64,000 nucleotides of DNA from Stictocephala bisonia (lineage: Eukaryota; Arthropoda; Insecta; Hemiptera; Membracidae): contig JAQJVL010000741.1 in the NCBI GenBank assembly GCA_035578905.1, forward strand, positions 62,001-126,000, in the 5' to 3' direction. The position numbers were made by a program, and so were the translations under genes. Shown here one piece after another: positions 35,101-44,713 of the stretch. Each line of letters starts with the position of its first letter. The first letter of the stretch is position 1. The notes beneath the pieces are model-generated. The model had not been told where the DNA came from, ran no database searches, and saw nothing but the letters and a program-made list of their open reading frames with translations.

Positions 35101-35451
35101 GTAGTGTCCACGTGGCGGGCTGCTCGGCGCAACCTGCTACGTGCTAGAGAGAGAGTGAGGAGGAGGTATGATAAGGGTCGCACTCCTAACCCTTTTCAGG
35201 TTGGAGATCTGGTTCTTTGTCAGGCTCACCCGGTCAGTTCGGCCGCGGAACGAAGAGCTGCCAAGTTGTGCTATCGGTGGTCTGGTCCCCACCGCATCGA
35301 CAGGTTTTTGTCACCGGTGACTGCTCTGCTGGTTGATCCCCAGTCAGGCAGGGTGTTCAGGAAAGCCCATGTGTCCCAGCTTAAGGCTTTCCGGGGAACG
35401 GTTGATCCAGGAGTTGGTGTTCCTGGGGGTTTCTTGGGGCAAAGAGATTGA
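32113..35451 (+). CDS. pol: Pol polyprotein: protease, RT, RNase H, integrase
   Basis: The frame is open from 32113, is in the -1 frame relative to gag, and overlaps it by about 64 bp, so it is probably made by -1 frameshifting. Numbering residues from 32209, the protease has LLDSGSACS (about 47-55) and ILGADFL (121-127). RT has LVMDYRRLN (273-281), FDLNQAYHQI (D311) and YLDD (373-376). RNase H has TDAS (D522), YELE (561-564), TDNQ (D589) and ADALSR (D632). Integrase has an HHCC finger (H726, H733, C763, C766) and the triad D795, D855, E890 with exact D35E spacing. A GPY/F-like module (WSGPHRI) lies near residue 1025. No internal stops. Every catalytic residue I looked for is present. Confidence 0.96.
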   Translation: MSTCSRSWGGKRSARGVASTVAPRVVASDRGHLPLTRAHSRSVGDFSGLAGMASLGLSAVTSVCPGVFVSFGGTVCRALLDSGSACSIISLSLFESLDALGLVRHTEPSSITCWTASQTPLPILLKAFFHFKIEGFSWRWGFLVAKDLAVSCILGADFLSKSGMVLDLQKRQIFFKFNRRVLVPLVGDSDCPPAVREVGCEPEQPKVDPVGHLPPEQAEAIRRLCLRFPDVLTAELGVTSLLEYEIHLTDSQPVRSHPYKLAPPKMEVMRAMIEDLLSKGVIEPSRSAYASPAFLVPKPNGKSRLVMDYRRLNAKVAIDSVPLPDLHSAFDWFGKAKFFSVFDLNQAYHQIPLKKESRPMTSFCVPWNLYQFTRVPMGLAVGAQTLTRLLDSIFHDVKFKFVFNYLDDLLVYSETFGEHMQHLEEVLSRLKSAGLTVNPEKVTFARPEISFLGHLISSRGVCIDPARTQGIRDFPPARDAKGIARFVGMVNFYRRFIPNVAELAAPLNELRKKGVPFVWGQAQQTAFDALKEAIMQPPVLRMPDFSREFILQTDASSSAIAAVLSQEFDGVRQPIAFASRTLSHQERKASSIYELECLAVVFGTDKFRRFLEHAEFLLETDNQALSWLLAHPRQLGKIGRWVVKISAFKFRVQHLRGTQNVIADALSRMYHEPSDPPTEAVAQCGAVLLDFPLAFDDLLSHQQKDPELSVILGELQEGGAHPPYFLSKGVLCCRPRQRGEPRVVLPSHLVPMVFQYYHSSLVGGHLGIHKTIAKIRRYFIWKGMDRDVAGRVRACHLCSLSKPSQNARLGLLSSEVAERPFEKVFIDYVGPFPRSKSGSSYLLVCVDAFSKFVWLFPLRSATAKLTIRALQSQLFQHFGVPSTLVSDNGSQFTSHEFRRFCFGNGIRHVTTSPYYPQPSHAEWFNRNLRSALISFHAEKQNTWDESLSWLQLAFNSSKHESHNATPFEILHGYPPNNPLSNLWRLEDLLPTPGATDVVSTWRAARRNLLRARERVRRRYDKGRTPNPFQVGDLVLCQAHPVSSAAERRAAKLCYRWSGPHRIDRFLSPVTALLVDPQSGRVFRKAHVSQLKAFRGTVDPGVGVPGGFLGQRD
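32156..32161 (+). promoter_or_regulatory. Possible -1 frameshift site, G6 run
   Basis: Six consecutive G residues lie in the gag-pol overlap, five codons (TTG CCT CCA CAG TAG) before the gag stop. Gly codon GGG at 32159-32161 can re-pair one base back, moving ribosomes into the pol frame. It is not a canonical X XXY YYZ heptamer, so this assignment is tentative. Confidence 0.4.
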
Positions 35452-36867
35452 TCACCTCTGCGCCCTAGGTGGCTGTTCTGAGAGAGTCTCCTTTCTCTCT
35501 TTTCTGGTCGGGCCCGACCGTCAGGGTAGTTCGCTCCCTGTTTGAGGGGTTTCCCCTCTTAGATTCTCTTTGGCGTCCTTGGAGCACCACTCTTTGGAGG
35601 TTCTTCTTCTTCTGTTTGGTTCCCTGAGGTACCGAGTTCTCCCCTGCCTGGGTGTGTTGAGGTTTTGCAGAGGGAGGTTGTACCGGGTCGTTTTGACCGG
35701 TACATTTCGGTTTTTTTTCGTTGTCTGCCAGGCTGCCTGAGATCGCTCACGCTCTGCGTTCCGCGTACTTTGGTAGCCGTTGGCCCGGTTCCGTTAAGTT
35801 CCGTGTTCCAGAAGCTTCGGTCCGCTTGGCCAGCCTTCTAGATGGTTCGAGCTGTTCAGTGGGGGCTGCGGAGGTTAGTCTTGTGCTGTCTGCCGATCAA
35901 CTATGCGTGGCTGAGAGACACTGTAACTCCAGGGTCCTTGAGTGGGACTTTCAGCCCTCAGCCCGCCGTCCGGGGGAACTTCGATATTCTCCACTGCTAG
36001 CCTGGCCTGAGGACCATGTTGGAGCCTGGAGTTGCCCGCTACCCGCCCTACATCTTTGGGGGTAGAAGTCTTCAGTCCTCAGGTCAGTTCTTTCCATCTT
36101 TTCCCGGCGGCTGAGCTGGGGGTGATTTATAAGAAAACAAAAAAATATATAAAAAAAAAAGAAGAAAAAAGTTTGCGGAACTTTTGGTGTGGCCTAGGCC
36201 TAAAACTAAAAACCTGGACAGTGAATTATGAAACAGCCATGGGGACTTAATTATTTTTTATTAACGAGGGAAAAGCTTTTAAAATACCCAAGATTTTTTT
36301 TATGTTAATATTTATTTTATTTATATTTATTGTTATTTATTTTTAATTAGTTTATATTCCTTGTTATTAATTAATTAGTTTTATATTTGTTGTTATATCT
36401 TTTTAGATTTTATAGTTGTTAGGTCCCTATGGTTAAGTTATGTTATCGTTGAGTATTATGTTTAGGCCTAGTGATTTAGTTATTTATTTATTTATTTCGT
36501 GTTTTGGTATTATTGATGTCAGGGGATAATAGTTGTCTTGAAGTGACTTTTTACTACGGTACCGTGTTAGATTTTCTTTTAAATTATTTAATTTTTAAAC
36601 TTTCACCAAAAGGGGATTGTTCTTTGCTTAACTTTCAATTCGGAGCTGCCCAGGGATGCCGGCTTACTCCCTGGCCTCGGTGGAATCAAGGGATATGTGG
36701 GCTAAATTGCCGGTTTAATTGTTGTTTTCCAGACGTTTTCTAAATTTTCACTTTTATTTGGGGTTATCTAAATTTGTTTCTAAGTTTGTCACTTTTTAAA
36801 TTTTTGTTAATAAATTTTCCTTACGTTTTGGGAGTCTCAGGCCAAACAAGATAGGCCATACAAAAAT
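35452..36867 (+). other. Retrotransposon 3' untranslated region
   Basis: About 1.4 kb between pol and the 3' LTR. The first 600 bp is GC-rich and has a 114-codon frame at 35721-36065, whose protein shows no signal peptide, membrane segment or env-like feature. The rest is AT-rich. No third gene is supported. Confidence 0.7.
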
Positions 36868-37185
36868 TGATTGTTAAATTTTGGTATTTGTGGAGTTTGT
36901 TGTTTCTGTAGTTTATGTGTTGTATCTTGTTAATTTAGTGTTTATGGTTATTGATTTAAGTGCTAATATATATTGGGGCCTTCTGCCCGTTAATATTGTG
37001 GCCTTCCGCCGTTTTGAGTAATTAATTTTTTTTTCTGGTTTTCTTGATAATAAAATTCAGTTTTGCTCAGCTGCCGAGTGTTATTTTGACCCTCCAACTG
37101 CCACCCGTGATCCCATCGCTCGATTTGTTTTGAGCCTTCCCCCGGTTGGCACGCTTTCCAGCTTTGGTGGGGGGGATGGGTCTCA
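36868..37185 (+). repeat. 3' LTR
   Basis: 318 bp, identical to the 5' LTR except for one base near 36920. It is followed by AGAATCACACG. Confidence 0.93.
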
Positions 37186-37917
37186 AGAATCACACGTAGA
37201 GGTGAAATAGGAACTGATAGTTTCATTACCGGACGTAGCTGTATTTTTTAACTTTTAAAATTATAAATTTTGTATATTTTTTTAAAATTAAAAACATCTT
37301 AATCCCTTCAGTTACATGCAAAAACCGTACTTACCAAAAATTACATTTGTACTTTGAACGGTTTTGTTTCCTTAGTTGATTTTAAATCAGCTAAATTCGT
37401 CATTTCATAAAGCCACAAGTTCTAATGTAGTGGTTAATTTTTTTTTGTATTTTTCCTGTCCCAAGGGAAGGTACATTAACTAATTTTTATTGTAAAATTT
37501 AGAAATAATTAACTCACTGAAAACTAATTGCACCACATTAACAATTAATATTTAGAGTTAGGTTTCCTCAACATAAATTAATGGTAGTATTGTAGTTTTA
37601 TTCTGGTTCATTATAAACCATTCTTCAATAATCAAACTCATTGACTGGCTAACAAACATTGAATTTTGAATTTTTCTATGGCTTCTTTAATATTTTTTCT
37701 TTGAAAAATATTGTTGTCGTCTGCGTATGATACGCTTTGGGTTAAATAAAACAAACGACTTCATGGTTCTAACTTAACTCCTAATTAAGGCGATGTTCTT
37801 TTAATTTACATGCTTGCCTATATATAATAAAATATATTTATTCATAACATTAATTTTATTCATATTTTAAACACAGAACATTTCTACATAAATAAAATAA
37901 AAGGTTTGTCTGTACAT
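37186..37917. other. AT-rich spacer, no gene seen
   Basis: AT-rich DNA between the LTR element and the 3' end of the next LINE. No feature could be supported. Confidence 0.55.
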
Positions 37918-38109
37918 TCAATTCAATTCAATTAAATTCAATAATTCTTTATTCATTTGTATACAAAAATTTGTACAGAATAACGTCATTGTTGAGGAAA
38001 TACATCCCACATAATATATATAAATACATAGTGATATAAAAATATAATGTTTGGTTTTGTTAGAAGAATTGTACTACAGCTCACAAACTAAGAATTCATT
38101 ACAATTCAT

Positions 38110-41050
38110 ACAGTGACCCATGGAAGAAACTCATCCATTGAATACAGACTGAGACTTACTAAGTACAATTTTTAATTTTTTTTTTTATTTAGACTTAAAT
38201 ACACTTAAAATCAATTTCCTTCTGTAAATTGCTTTGTAAAGATTAAAAAAATATTTTACCTATGTAATTTGGTTTTTTCTGTACAGCTCCAAACGATGAT
38301 TTTCTGTAATTACTGTGTTTTTCTTTCTAGTATTATATGGGTGTGAATCATTACTAACATAAGAATTACCCTTAAAAGCTAAGATTGTTTCATATACATA
38401 CTGTATATGGTAAGAAGTTCTAGATTTTTAAAATGTTCTTTGACAGAGTCATCATTTTTCAAATTTAACATTACTCTTATTCCTTTCTTTTGCAATTTAA
38501 GAAGTTTATCCATATTTGTTTTGGTTGTTGCACCATACAGACTTATGCCAAAATAAATGTGAGACTGGATATGTGCATGGTAAATAGACTTTAATATTTG
38601 ATGATTACATTAGAAGGACATTTGTCGGAGGGCATAAATTCCCAAATTTTTTCTACCTATAACCTGTTTTACATGGTCATCCAATTTAGAAACTGGTCAA
38701 TTTTTAACCCTAAAAAGTTTGTTGAGTTTACTTGCACAACTGCATTTGTATTACAAAAAACACTTGGCTTTTCAAGGTTTCGGTTTTGTTTGGTTGTAAA
38801 CGACATAAATTTTCTTTTTAAACATATTGTAAACGACATAAATTCTCTCTATTTAAAAAGAGATTGTTTGCTTTTAAAACCTGGTTGAAAACTGATAGTT
38901 CACGGGCTGCACTTAATTCTAATTCCTCTAGGGATTTTGCTGAAACTTTTAGATTAGAATCATCAGCAAATAAAGTTAACAAGTGATTTCTGCTGCCATA
39001 TATAATTTGTGGCATGTCATTTACATAGCACAAAAATTAAATTGATCCCAATATGGAGCCCTGTGGAACTCCATACTTAATTGTTTGTAGGCTGGATTGA
39101 GATTTTGTTCTCCTGTTTTTTTAATATGTGATATTTCGACATACTGTTTTCTTTTTGATAAGTATGATTCAAAAAATCTGAGTAAAATGTCTTTAATACC
39201 AATTTGTTGTAATTTAAAAAGAAGTATGTCATGCTTTACAGTATCGAATGTTTTTGATAGATCCATGAATATTCCAATTGTCTTCTCTCCCCTATCAACC
39301 GATTCAATAACTGACTCTAAGAATGATGTTGCTGCAGTAATGACTGATTTTTTGGACTGAAATCCATGCTGAGCTCCACTTAATATCTGATTTTTATCCA
39401 GGTACCCTAAAAGTCTACTATAAACAGCTTTTTCAAAGATTTTCGATATGTTCGAGAGCAAAGATATAGGACAGTAATTAGATACGAGTATGTCTTGTTT
39501 ATTGCCCTTTTTGTGGATTGGTATCACTTTGGATATTTTTAACAAATCTGGGGAAAATAAATGCAGAGTTTATTAAATGATTTAATATTTTTGAAAGATT
39601 CTTTTTAGCTGTCTTTAAAACTAACACCGGTATTTCATCATGACCACATGAGTTTTTGTTTTTTATTGAATCAATAATATATTCTACTTCAATCTCATCA
39701 GTTGGTTTTAAATGAAAAAATGATTGAAAAAGACTGTAGTTATGGTTATGAATTTGGTTCAAGATGTCAAACATGCCATTCTGGGGCTGTTTGCTTATCA
39801 TATCTCTAACTAAATTAATATAATAATCATTGAACTTCCTACTTACACTGATAGGATTTGTACAGATCATACCACCAATTGCTAACATAATATTGTCATG
39901 TGGTAACAGTTCTTATTCCCAACCTCAGTATTTATTACTTTCCAAGTAGTTTTTGATATATTTTCAGCTTTCTTGATCTTTTGTCATAAAAATTTCTTTT
40001 AGTTCTCAATATTTTGTTGTTAATCAACTTATTTCTATGTCTTATATACCTAAACGATGTCTTGTTTTTATTTTGTCTCACAATTTTAGATAATTCAATC
40101 AGCCCTTGTTTTTCATGTTTTAGATGAACCGTCATCCACTCAGTTTTATTCATTGTAATTCTATTTGTCTTAAAATCAAATGAGAGGTCAAAATAATATT
40201 TAAATATACTATAAAAAAAATGTCATACTTTTTATCTGGACTTGTGTTGTAGACTTGAATCCAGTCTTCCTTTTCTAATAAAGAAATAACATTTTTAATA
40301 TTTTCCTTAGAAATATTACGTTTGCGTTCTGTTATTTTATTTAAATTAGTTTTTAAACTTTTAAGATTTAATATGTGAAGATATAATAAGTGAATTACTT
40401 GACCATCATGGTCTGACAACATTGTTATGACCCCCTCAACCCAGATTTGGGTTTTAGGGATATTGGTAAAAACATTGTCTAAAACAGATTCGGAATCCTC
40501 GGTAACCCTTGTTGGGAAGTCCACCAAGTATTTCAATCCATGACATTTTAATATGTTTTCCAGTTCAGCTGTATTTTTCTATTTAGCTAAAACACTAATA
40601 TTAAAATCACCTACAATGACAATATTTTTAAACCTTTTCAAAAAGCATTCTATTAAAATATCTAATCGTTCTAAAAATACGTCAACACTAGATGATGGTA
40701 ACCTGTACATTCCAACAATTATGAAAACATCATCACTTAGAGTACATTTAACAGCATAAAACTCAAATTGCTTATCCTCACATAGATGGTCAGCTAAGGG
40801 TATTGTTACATTACTTAATTTTAGATCACACCTGGAAAAGATCAAAACACCCCCTTTTGTAGTGCTATCCCTACAGAAGTTAGAAGCAATGTAAACATTT
40901 TGTAGCTTTATTCTCTCCAATTCCCAGCTTTTGATGTTATGCTCAGGTATTACACAAATATCAGGTTTAATTTCATCAATAGTAAATTTAAGGGAATCTA
41001 GTCTTGATGAGAGAGCTTCAATATTTTGGTGAAAAATTTTAATTTTTGGA
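38110..41050 (-). pseudogene. LINE ORF2: APE endonuclease and reverse transcriptase, decayed
   Basis: In sense order, endonuclease pieces read HQNIEALSSRLDSL and PDICVIPEH (about 41030-40950), GGVLIF, then VIVGDFNI (about 40600), FPTRVT with SVLDNVFTN, and LSDHDGQ, the catalytic SDH (about 40420). RT pieces include KVIPIHKKGNKQD, FMDLSKTFDTVKHD (motif A), GVPQGSILGS (motif B, followed by a stop) and LFADDSNL (motif C, about 38960). Beyond the RT core, frames at 38700-38400 read HIQSHIYFGISLYGATTK and KLLKLQKKGIRVM, the usual C-terminal region. Multiple frameshifts mean no intact product. Confidence 0.88.
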
Positions 41051-41408
41051 CTTTTTCTAAATGTTTAATAAGAACTTTCAGATTTGTCAAAATGAATCTG
41101 TACCAAAGAGTATTGAAATTTAGAATTAGAATTTATTTGATTATCACTTATACTGTGGGGTAAAGAATCTAGTTCCAGCTGTGGTTCTAGACTAAAAAAC
41201 TACCACCATCTAGAGTACCACTCAGGCTATCACCAGGTACATCCAAAACAGCACCAATATTTTGCTTTTCACTAAGCACTTTTTCACCAGGTGGGTTTCT
41301 AGACAGCATAGGGTACTCATCCAGAAAATGCAGATGATTATTGACTGAGCTGCTTTGGTTTTTTATAGTAACAGTGTTCAGATGATCAGATGATGTAGTT
41401 TTATCGTT

Positions 41409-42890
41409 TTAGCTTCCTGGAATTGTTCTACTATTATGACTTGCTGTCAATATTTCTGCTTGCAACTGCTTGACAAGCTCCTGGTGTAACAAACCATTAC
41501 TCAGCACCCTGTTTGAGTCTTCATTAAAAATAACTATTGTAACATTTGCTCCTGTAAACTCCTGAAATTTGACAATATTTGATACAAATTGGTTGATTGG
41601 TACTTTGTCTCGAATGCAACCTATCGGTGAGCAAATAAGATGTTGAAGGTTCTTTAACTAACTGTAGAAATGCCATATTATAATCTTTGTATTCTGTCTG
41701 CTTAGGCTTGCTGTAGTAAAATGATTTAGTCAGTAAGCTGTAGATTGAAGTTCCAATAAGGCTTTTCTGAAGAGCCAGATTTTCATAGATACATTCCGAT
41801 CTCTTAGGCTTTTCATATATTTTCCTGAAAATTGCTGCAACATCAGTGCTTGCCTGTCTGTCATCCTCAAAATCCATAGAAATGCTATGAGCAAAAGCAA
41901 CACTCATATCGTGTTTATAATTATCTACAACCACATTCATGTCTTCCTCAATGACTGTAATTTTGCTTGACTCCAGTACTATGCTGGAAGCTGAGGTGGA
42001 AAGAGTTTCCAAACTCTGATAGAGATATGTTTTACTTAAATTAAGGGTAAGAAAACTGCTAGATGAAAGTGCTGTAGATAAAGGAGAGGCTGCTAAAAGC
42101 TTATCCCCAATTTGGTCAGCCTGTGGAGACTGCAGTTCAATATCTTTGACCAAAATATGTTCTTCTGTGAGGGTACTTTTACCTGTTTCTGCAGGAGAAG
42201 CCTGAAAGGGTAGTTGTTTATTGATGTTTTCATTTATTATTCTTAAAATTTGTTTTGCCATTTCTCGCTTTCCTTGCTTATTGAAGTGCTCTCCATGTAT
42301 AGAGTGATGAGCACCCTTGAAACCAAAAAGATCCAGAATCTTAACATGGCTTTTTTAGAAGCTAAATCCTTAATACAGTTATTTAACGCCAGAATTTCAT
42401 TATGAATAGGGTCTTCAGAGTTTAAATCATGTCTGTAAGGCAAAGAGGCAATGATAACATTAGTTTTGTTAAGTAAATTGACTATTGATTCAATAGATCT
42501 TTTTAGCTCCTACATCGTTAGATCCCCCAATTATTACAACAAAGTCGTTTTTGTTATAACATTCAGAATTAACATCAGAACAAATCTGACTAAAGGTTGC
42601 ACTGGGTTTCACCACTCCAGTTACATTTATGTTAGTTGGGCAACTGTTGCTCAATATAGCAGACAGTCCTCTGCCATGACTGTCTGCAGCTACGATGATT
42701 CTGTGGTCAAATTTGTTGTTACTGTTCAGTTGTCTTGATTTTCCTTGTGGTAGCATTTGTGATTTTAGACATTTGACATGGATTAGATGGCACTCAGTTC
42801 CACTGTGGCTATGTTTCATAGTATTGCTTAATGGATGCACCATGAGTTTCAAGAGAACATCCCTGGTTGTATACTGACATGTACTTATAA
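41409..42890 (-). pseudogene. LINE ORF1: SGNH-esterase-like plus macro domain, frameshifted
   Basis: Read in sense order. The first segment (42852-42490) has ADSHGRGL (SGNH block I) and IIGGSNDVG (block III, GxND). After a 1-base frame change at an A run near 42500 comes VIIASLPYRHDL. After a second at an A run near 42352 comes HHSIHGEHFNKQGK, the block V histidine region typical of LINE esterases. A Ser-rich linker follows. Then comes a macro-like fold: KITVIEEDMN, MSVAFAHSISMDF, VAAIFRK, IYSLLTKS and, after a third frame change near 41625, IGCIRDKVPINQFV and ANVTIVIF. This matches the TARG1/OARD1-type ADP-ribosyl hydrolase pattern. A Lys preceding the IYSLLTK strand and the Asp of IGCIRD occupy the positions of its catalytic Lys and Asp. 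The stop is at 41409-41411. No CCHC knuckle or PHD finger was seen. Confidence 0.72.
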
Positions 42891-42929
42891 TGAGTTATCT
42901 TTGTACTAACATGACGTGAATCTTAGTCT

Positions 42930-43125
42930 AGTCTGGGTGGGTGGATCAATACCACTGTACGTGCATGGGTGGGCGGGTGGGTCTATACCACTGTACGTGT
43001 ATGGGTGAATGGGTGGGTCAATACCACTGTACGTGTATGGGTGGGCAGGTGGGACAATAACACTGTACGTGTATGGGTGGGTGGGACAATAACACTGTAC
43101 GTGTATGGGTGGGTGGACAAAAAGA
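42930..43125 (+). repeat. GGGTGGG minisatellite, about five units
   Basis: Units of about 35-42 bp read CACTGTACGTGTATGGGTGG plus a variable (GGCGGGTGGGTCAATAC) part. Related units occur at 59145-59184, beside the N gap, and at 63256-63307. Confidence 0.9.
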
Positions 43126-43129
43126 CAAG

Positions 43130-43875
43130 AGTGTAATATGATACCAAGTAACCATACTACTAAGCAAGCAGGTCAATGGAATGGCGCGGAAACAGGTAAT
43201 TTATCTAAGAACAAAAATGACACTGCTGAATAGCTATGTTTAAGACAAGAGTGTAATTTAATACCAAGTAACCTTGATACCGAGTCAGCAGGTAAATGGA
43301 ATGGCACAGAAACAGGTAATTTATCTAAGAAAAAAAATGACACTGCTGAATAGCTATGTTTAAGACAAGAGTGTAATTTAATACCAAGTAACCTTGATAC
43401 TGAGCCAGCAGGTAAATGGAATGGCACAGAAACAAGTAATTTATCTGAGAACAAACATGACACTGCTGAATAGCTATGTTTAAGACAAGATGTAATTTGA
43501 TACTATGTAACCTTGATACTGAGCCAACAGGTAAATGGAATGGCACAGAAACAGGTAATTTATCTGAGAACAAATGTGACGCTGCTGAATAGCTATGTTT
43601 AAAACAAGATGTAATTTAATACCAAGTAACCTTGATACTGAGCCAGCAGGTAAATGGAATGGCACAGAAACAAGTAATTTATCTGAGAACAAACATGACA
43701 CTGCTGAATAGCTATGTTTAAGACAAGATGTAATTTGATACTATGTAACCTTGATACTGAGCCAACAGGTAAATGGAATGGCACAGAAACAGGTAATTTA
43801 TCTGAGAACAAATGTGACGCTGCTGAATAGCTATGTTTAAGACAAGAGTGTAATTTGATACCGCTTAACCTTGAT
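43130..43875 (+). repeat. 119-120-bp tandem repeat, six units
   Basis: GGTAAATGGAATGGC, with a GGTCAATGG start in the first copy, recurs at 43171, 43291, 43411, 43530, 43649 and 43768. Units 4 and 6 share the variants CTATGTAACC and GCCAACAGG, while 3 and 5 share ACCAAGTAACC and GCCAGCAGG. This gives a dimeric higher-order repeat of 238 bp. Short minus-strand frames through it are incidental. Confidence 0.95.
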
Positions 43876-44225
43876 ACAATTTACTCTGTTATAATGAGGA
43901 AACAGTTATATATCCAACAAGACGTGACGGTAGTTGAAGACCTCTCTATAGACCTCTCTATGGAGCATCTGCAAAAGGAAACAAACTGCGGCCATATGTG
44001 CCACGGTAAAGAAGTGAGGGTATGTTTTATAATAGGTAGGGAAAGTATCATGGCAAGAAAGTTCATGTAACTTTTTTTTTAATTAAGTACTTTTTTAATT
44101 TATTAAGTTTATGAACTGTACTTTAATTAATAGACTTACATTTACTTCATCAGCCAGTTTGCTCAGTTCTTGAGTATTTGTCAGAGTTGGTGGGATCTGC
44201 AAATTTGTATCAGATTCATCAGCTT

Positions 44226-44713
44226 CAGTAACAAGGGGAACCAGTAAGCTGTGGGTATGTATGTGTCATCAGTAACAAGGGGAACCAGTAAGCTGTGGGT
44301 ATGTATGTGTCATCAGTAACAAGGGGAACCAGTAAGCTGTGGGTATGTATGTGTCATCAGTAACAAGGGGAACCAGTAAGCTGTGGGTATGTATGTGTCA
44401 TCAGTAACAAGGGGAACCAGTAAGCTGTGGGTATGTATGTGTCATCAGTAACAAGGGGAACCAGTAAGCTGTGGGTATGTATGTGTCATCAGTAACAAGG
44501 GGAACCAGTAAGCTGTGGGTATGTATGTGTCATCAGTAACAAGGGGAACCAGTAAGCTGTGGGTATGTATGTGTCATCAGTAACAAGGGGAACCAGTAAG
44601 CTGTGGGTATGTATGTGTCATCAGTAACAAGGGGAACCAGTAAGCTGTGGGTATGTATGTGTCATCAGTAACAAGGGGAACCAGTAAGCTGTGGGTATGT
44701 ATGTGTCATCAGT
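44226..44713 (+). repeat. 44-bp minisatellite, eleven units
   Basis: Eleven essentially identical units contain AACAAGGGGAACCAGTAAGC and TGTGGGTATGTATGTGTCATC. Near-perfect homogeneity indicates very recent expansion. Confidence 0.97.

Larger units (their letters stand above)
30130..37185 (+). mobile_element. Complete Ty3/gypsy LTR retrotransposon, about 7.06 kb
   Basis: A full element with two LTRs, primer-binding site, gag, pol in the order PR-RT-RNase H-IN, and a long 3' untranslated region. IN following RNase H places it in Ty3/gypsy (Metaviridae) rather than Ty1/copia. There is no credible env frame. LTRs differ at one base in 318, and both coding frames are uninterrupted, so insertion is recent and the element may still be competent. 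Target duplication is unclear: the left flank AAAAT and right flank AGAAT differ at one base. No obvious polypurine tract precedes the 3' LTR. Its base composition is markedly GC-richer than the surroundings. Confidence 0.97.
37918..42890 (-). mobile_element. Nearly full-length, decayed CR1/jockey-type LINE
   Basis: On the minus strand this runs from an ORF1 (about 42890-41409) through an APE-type endonuclease (about 41040-40420) and RT (about 39900-38300) to a 3' end near 37918. The end reads AATAAAGAATTATTG followed by a short (AATTG)n-like tail, a simple-repeat 3' terminus rather than poly-A. Several frameshifts and stops interrupt both ORFs. The two-ORF layout, APE endonuclease upstream of RT and an esterase-like ORF1 all fit the CR1/jockey superfamily. 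A 5' UTR is not identified; a GGGTGGG-rich minisatellite starts just upstream. Confidence 0.88.

Noticed and set aside
35721..36065. Possible env or third gene of the LTR element
   Set aside because: 114 codons without signal peptide, membrane segment or known motif.
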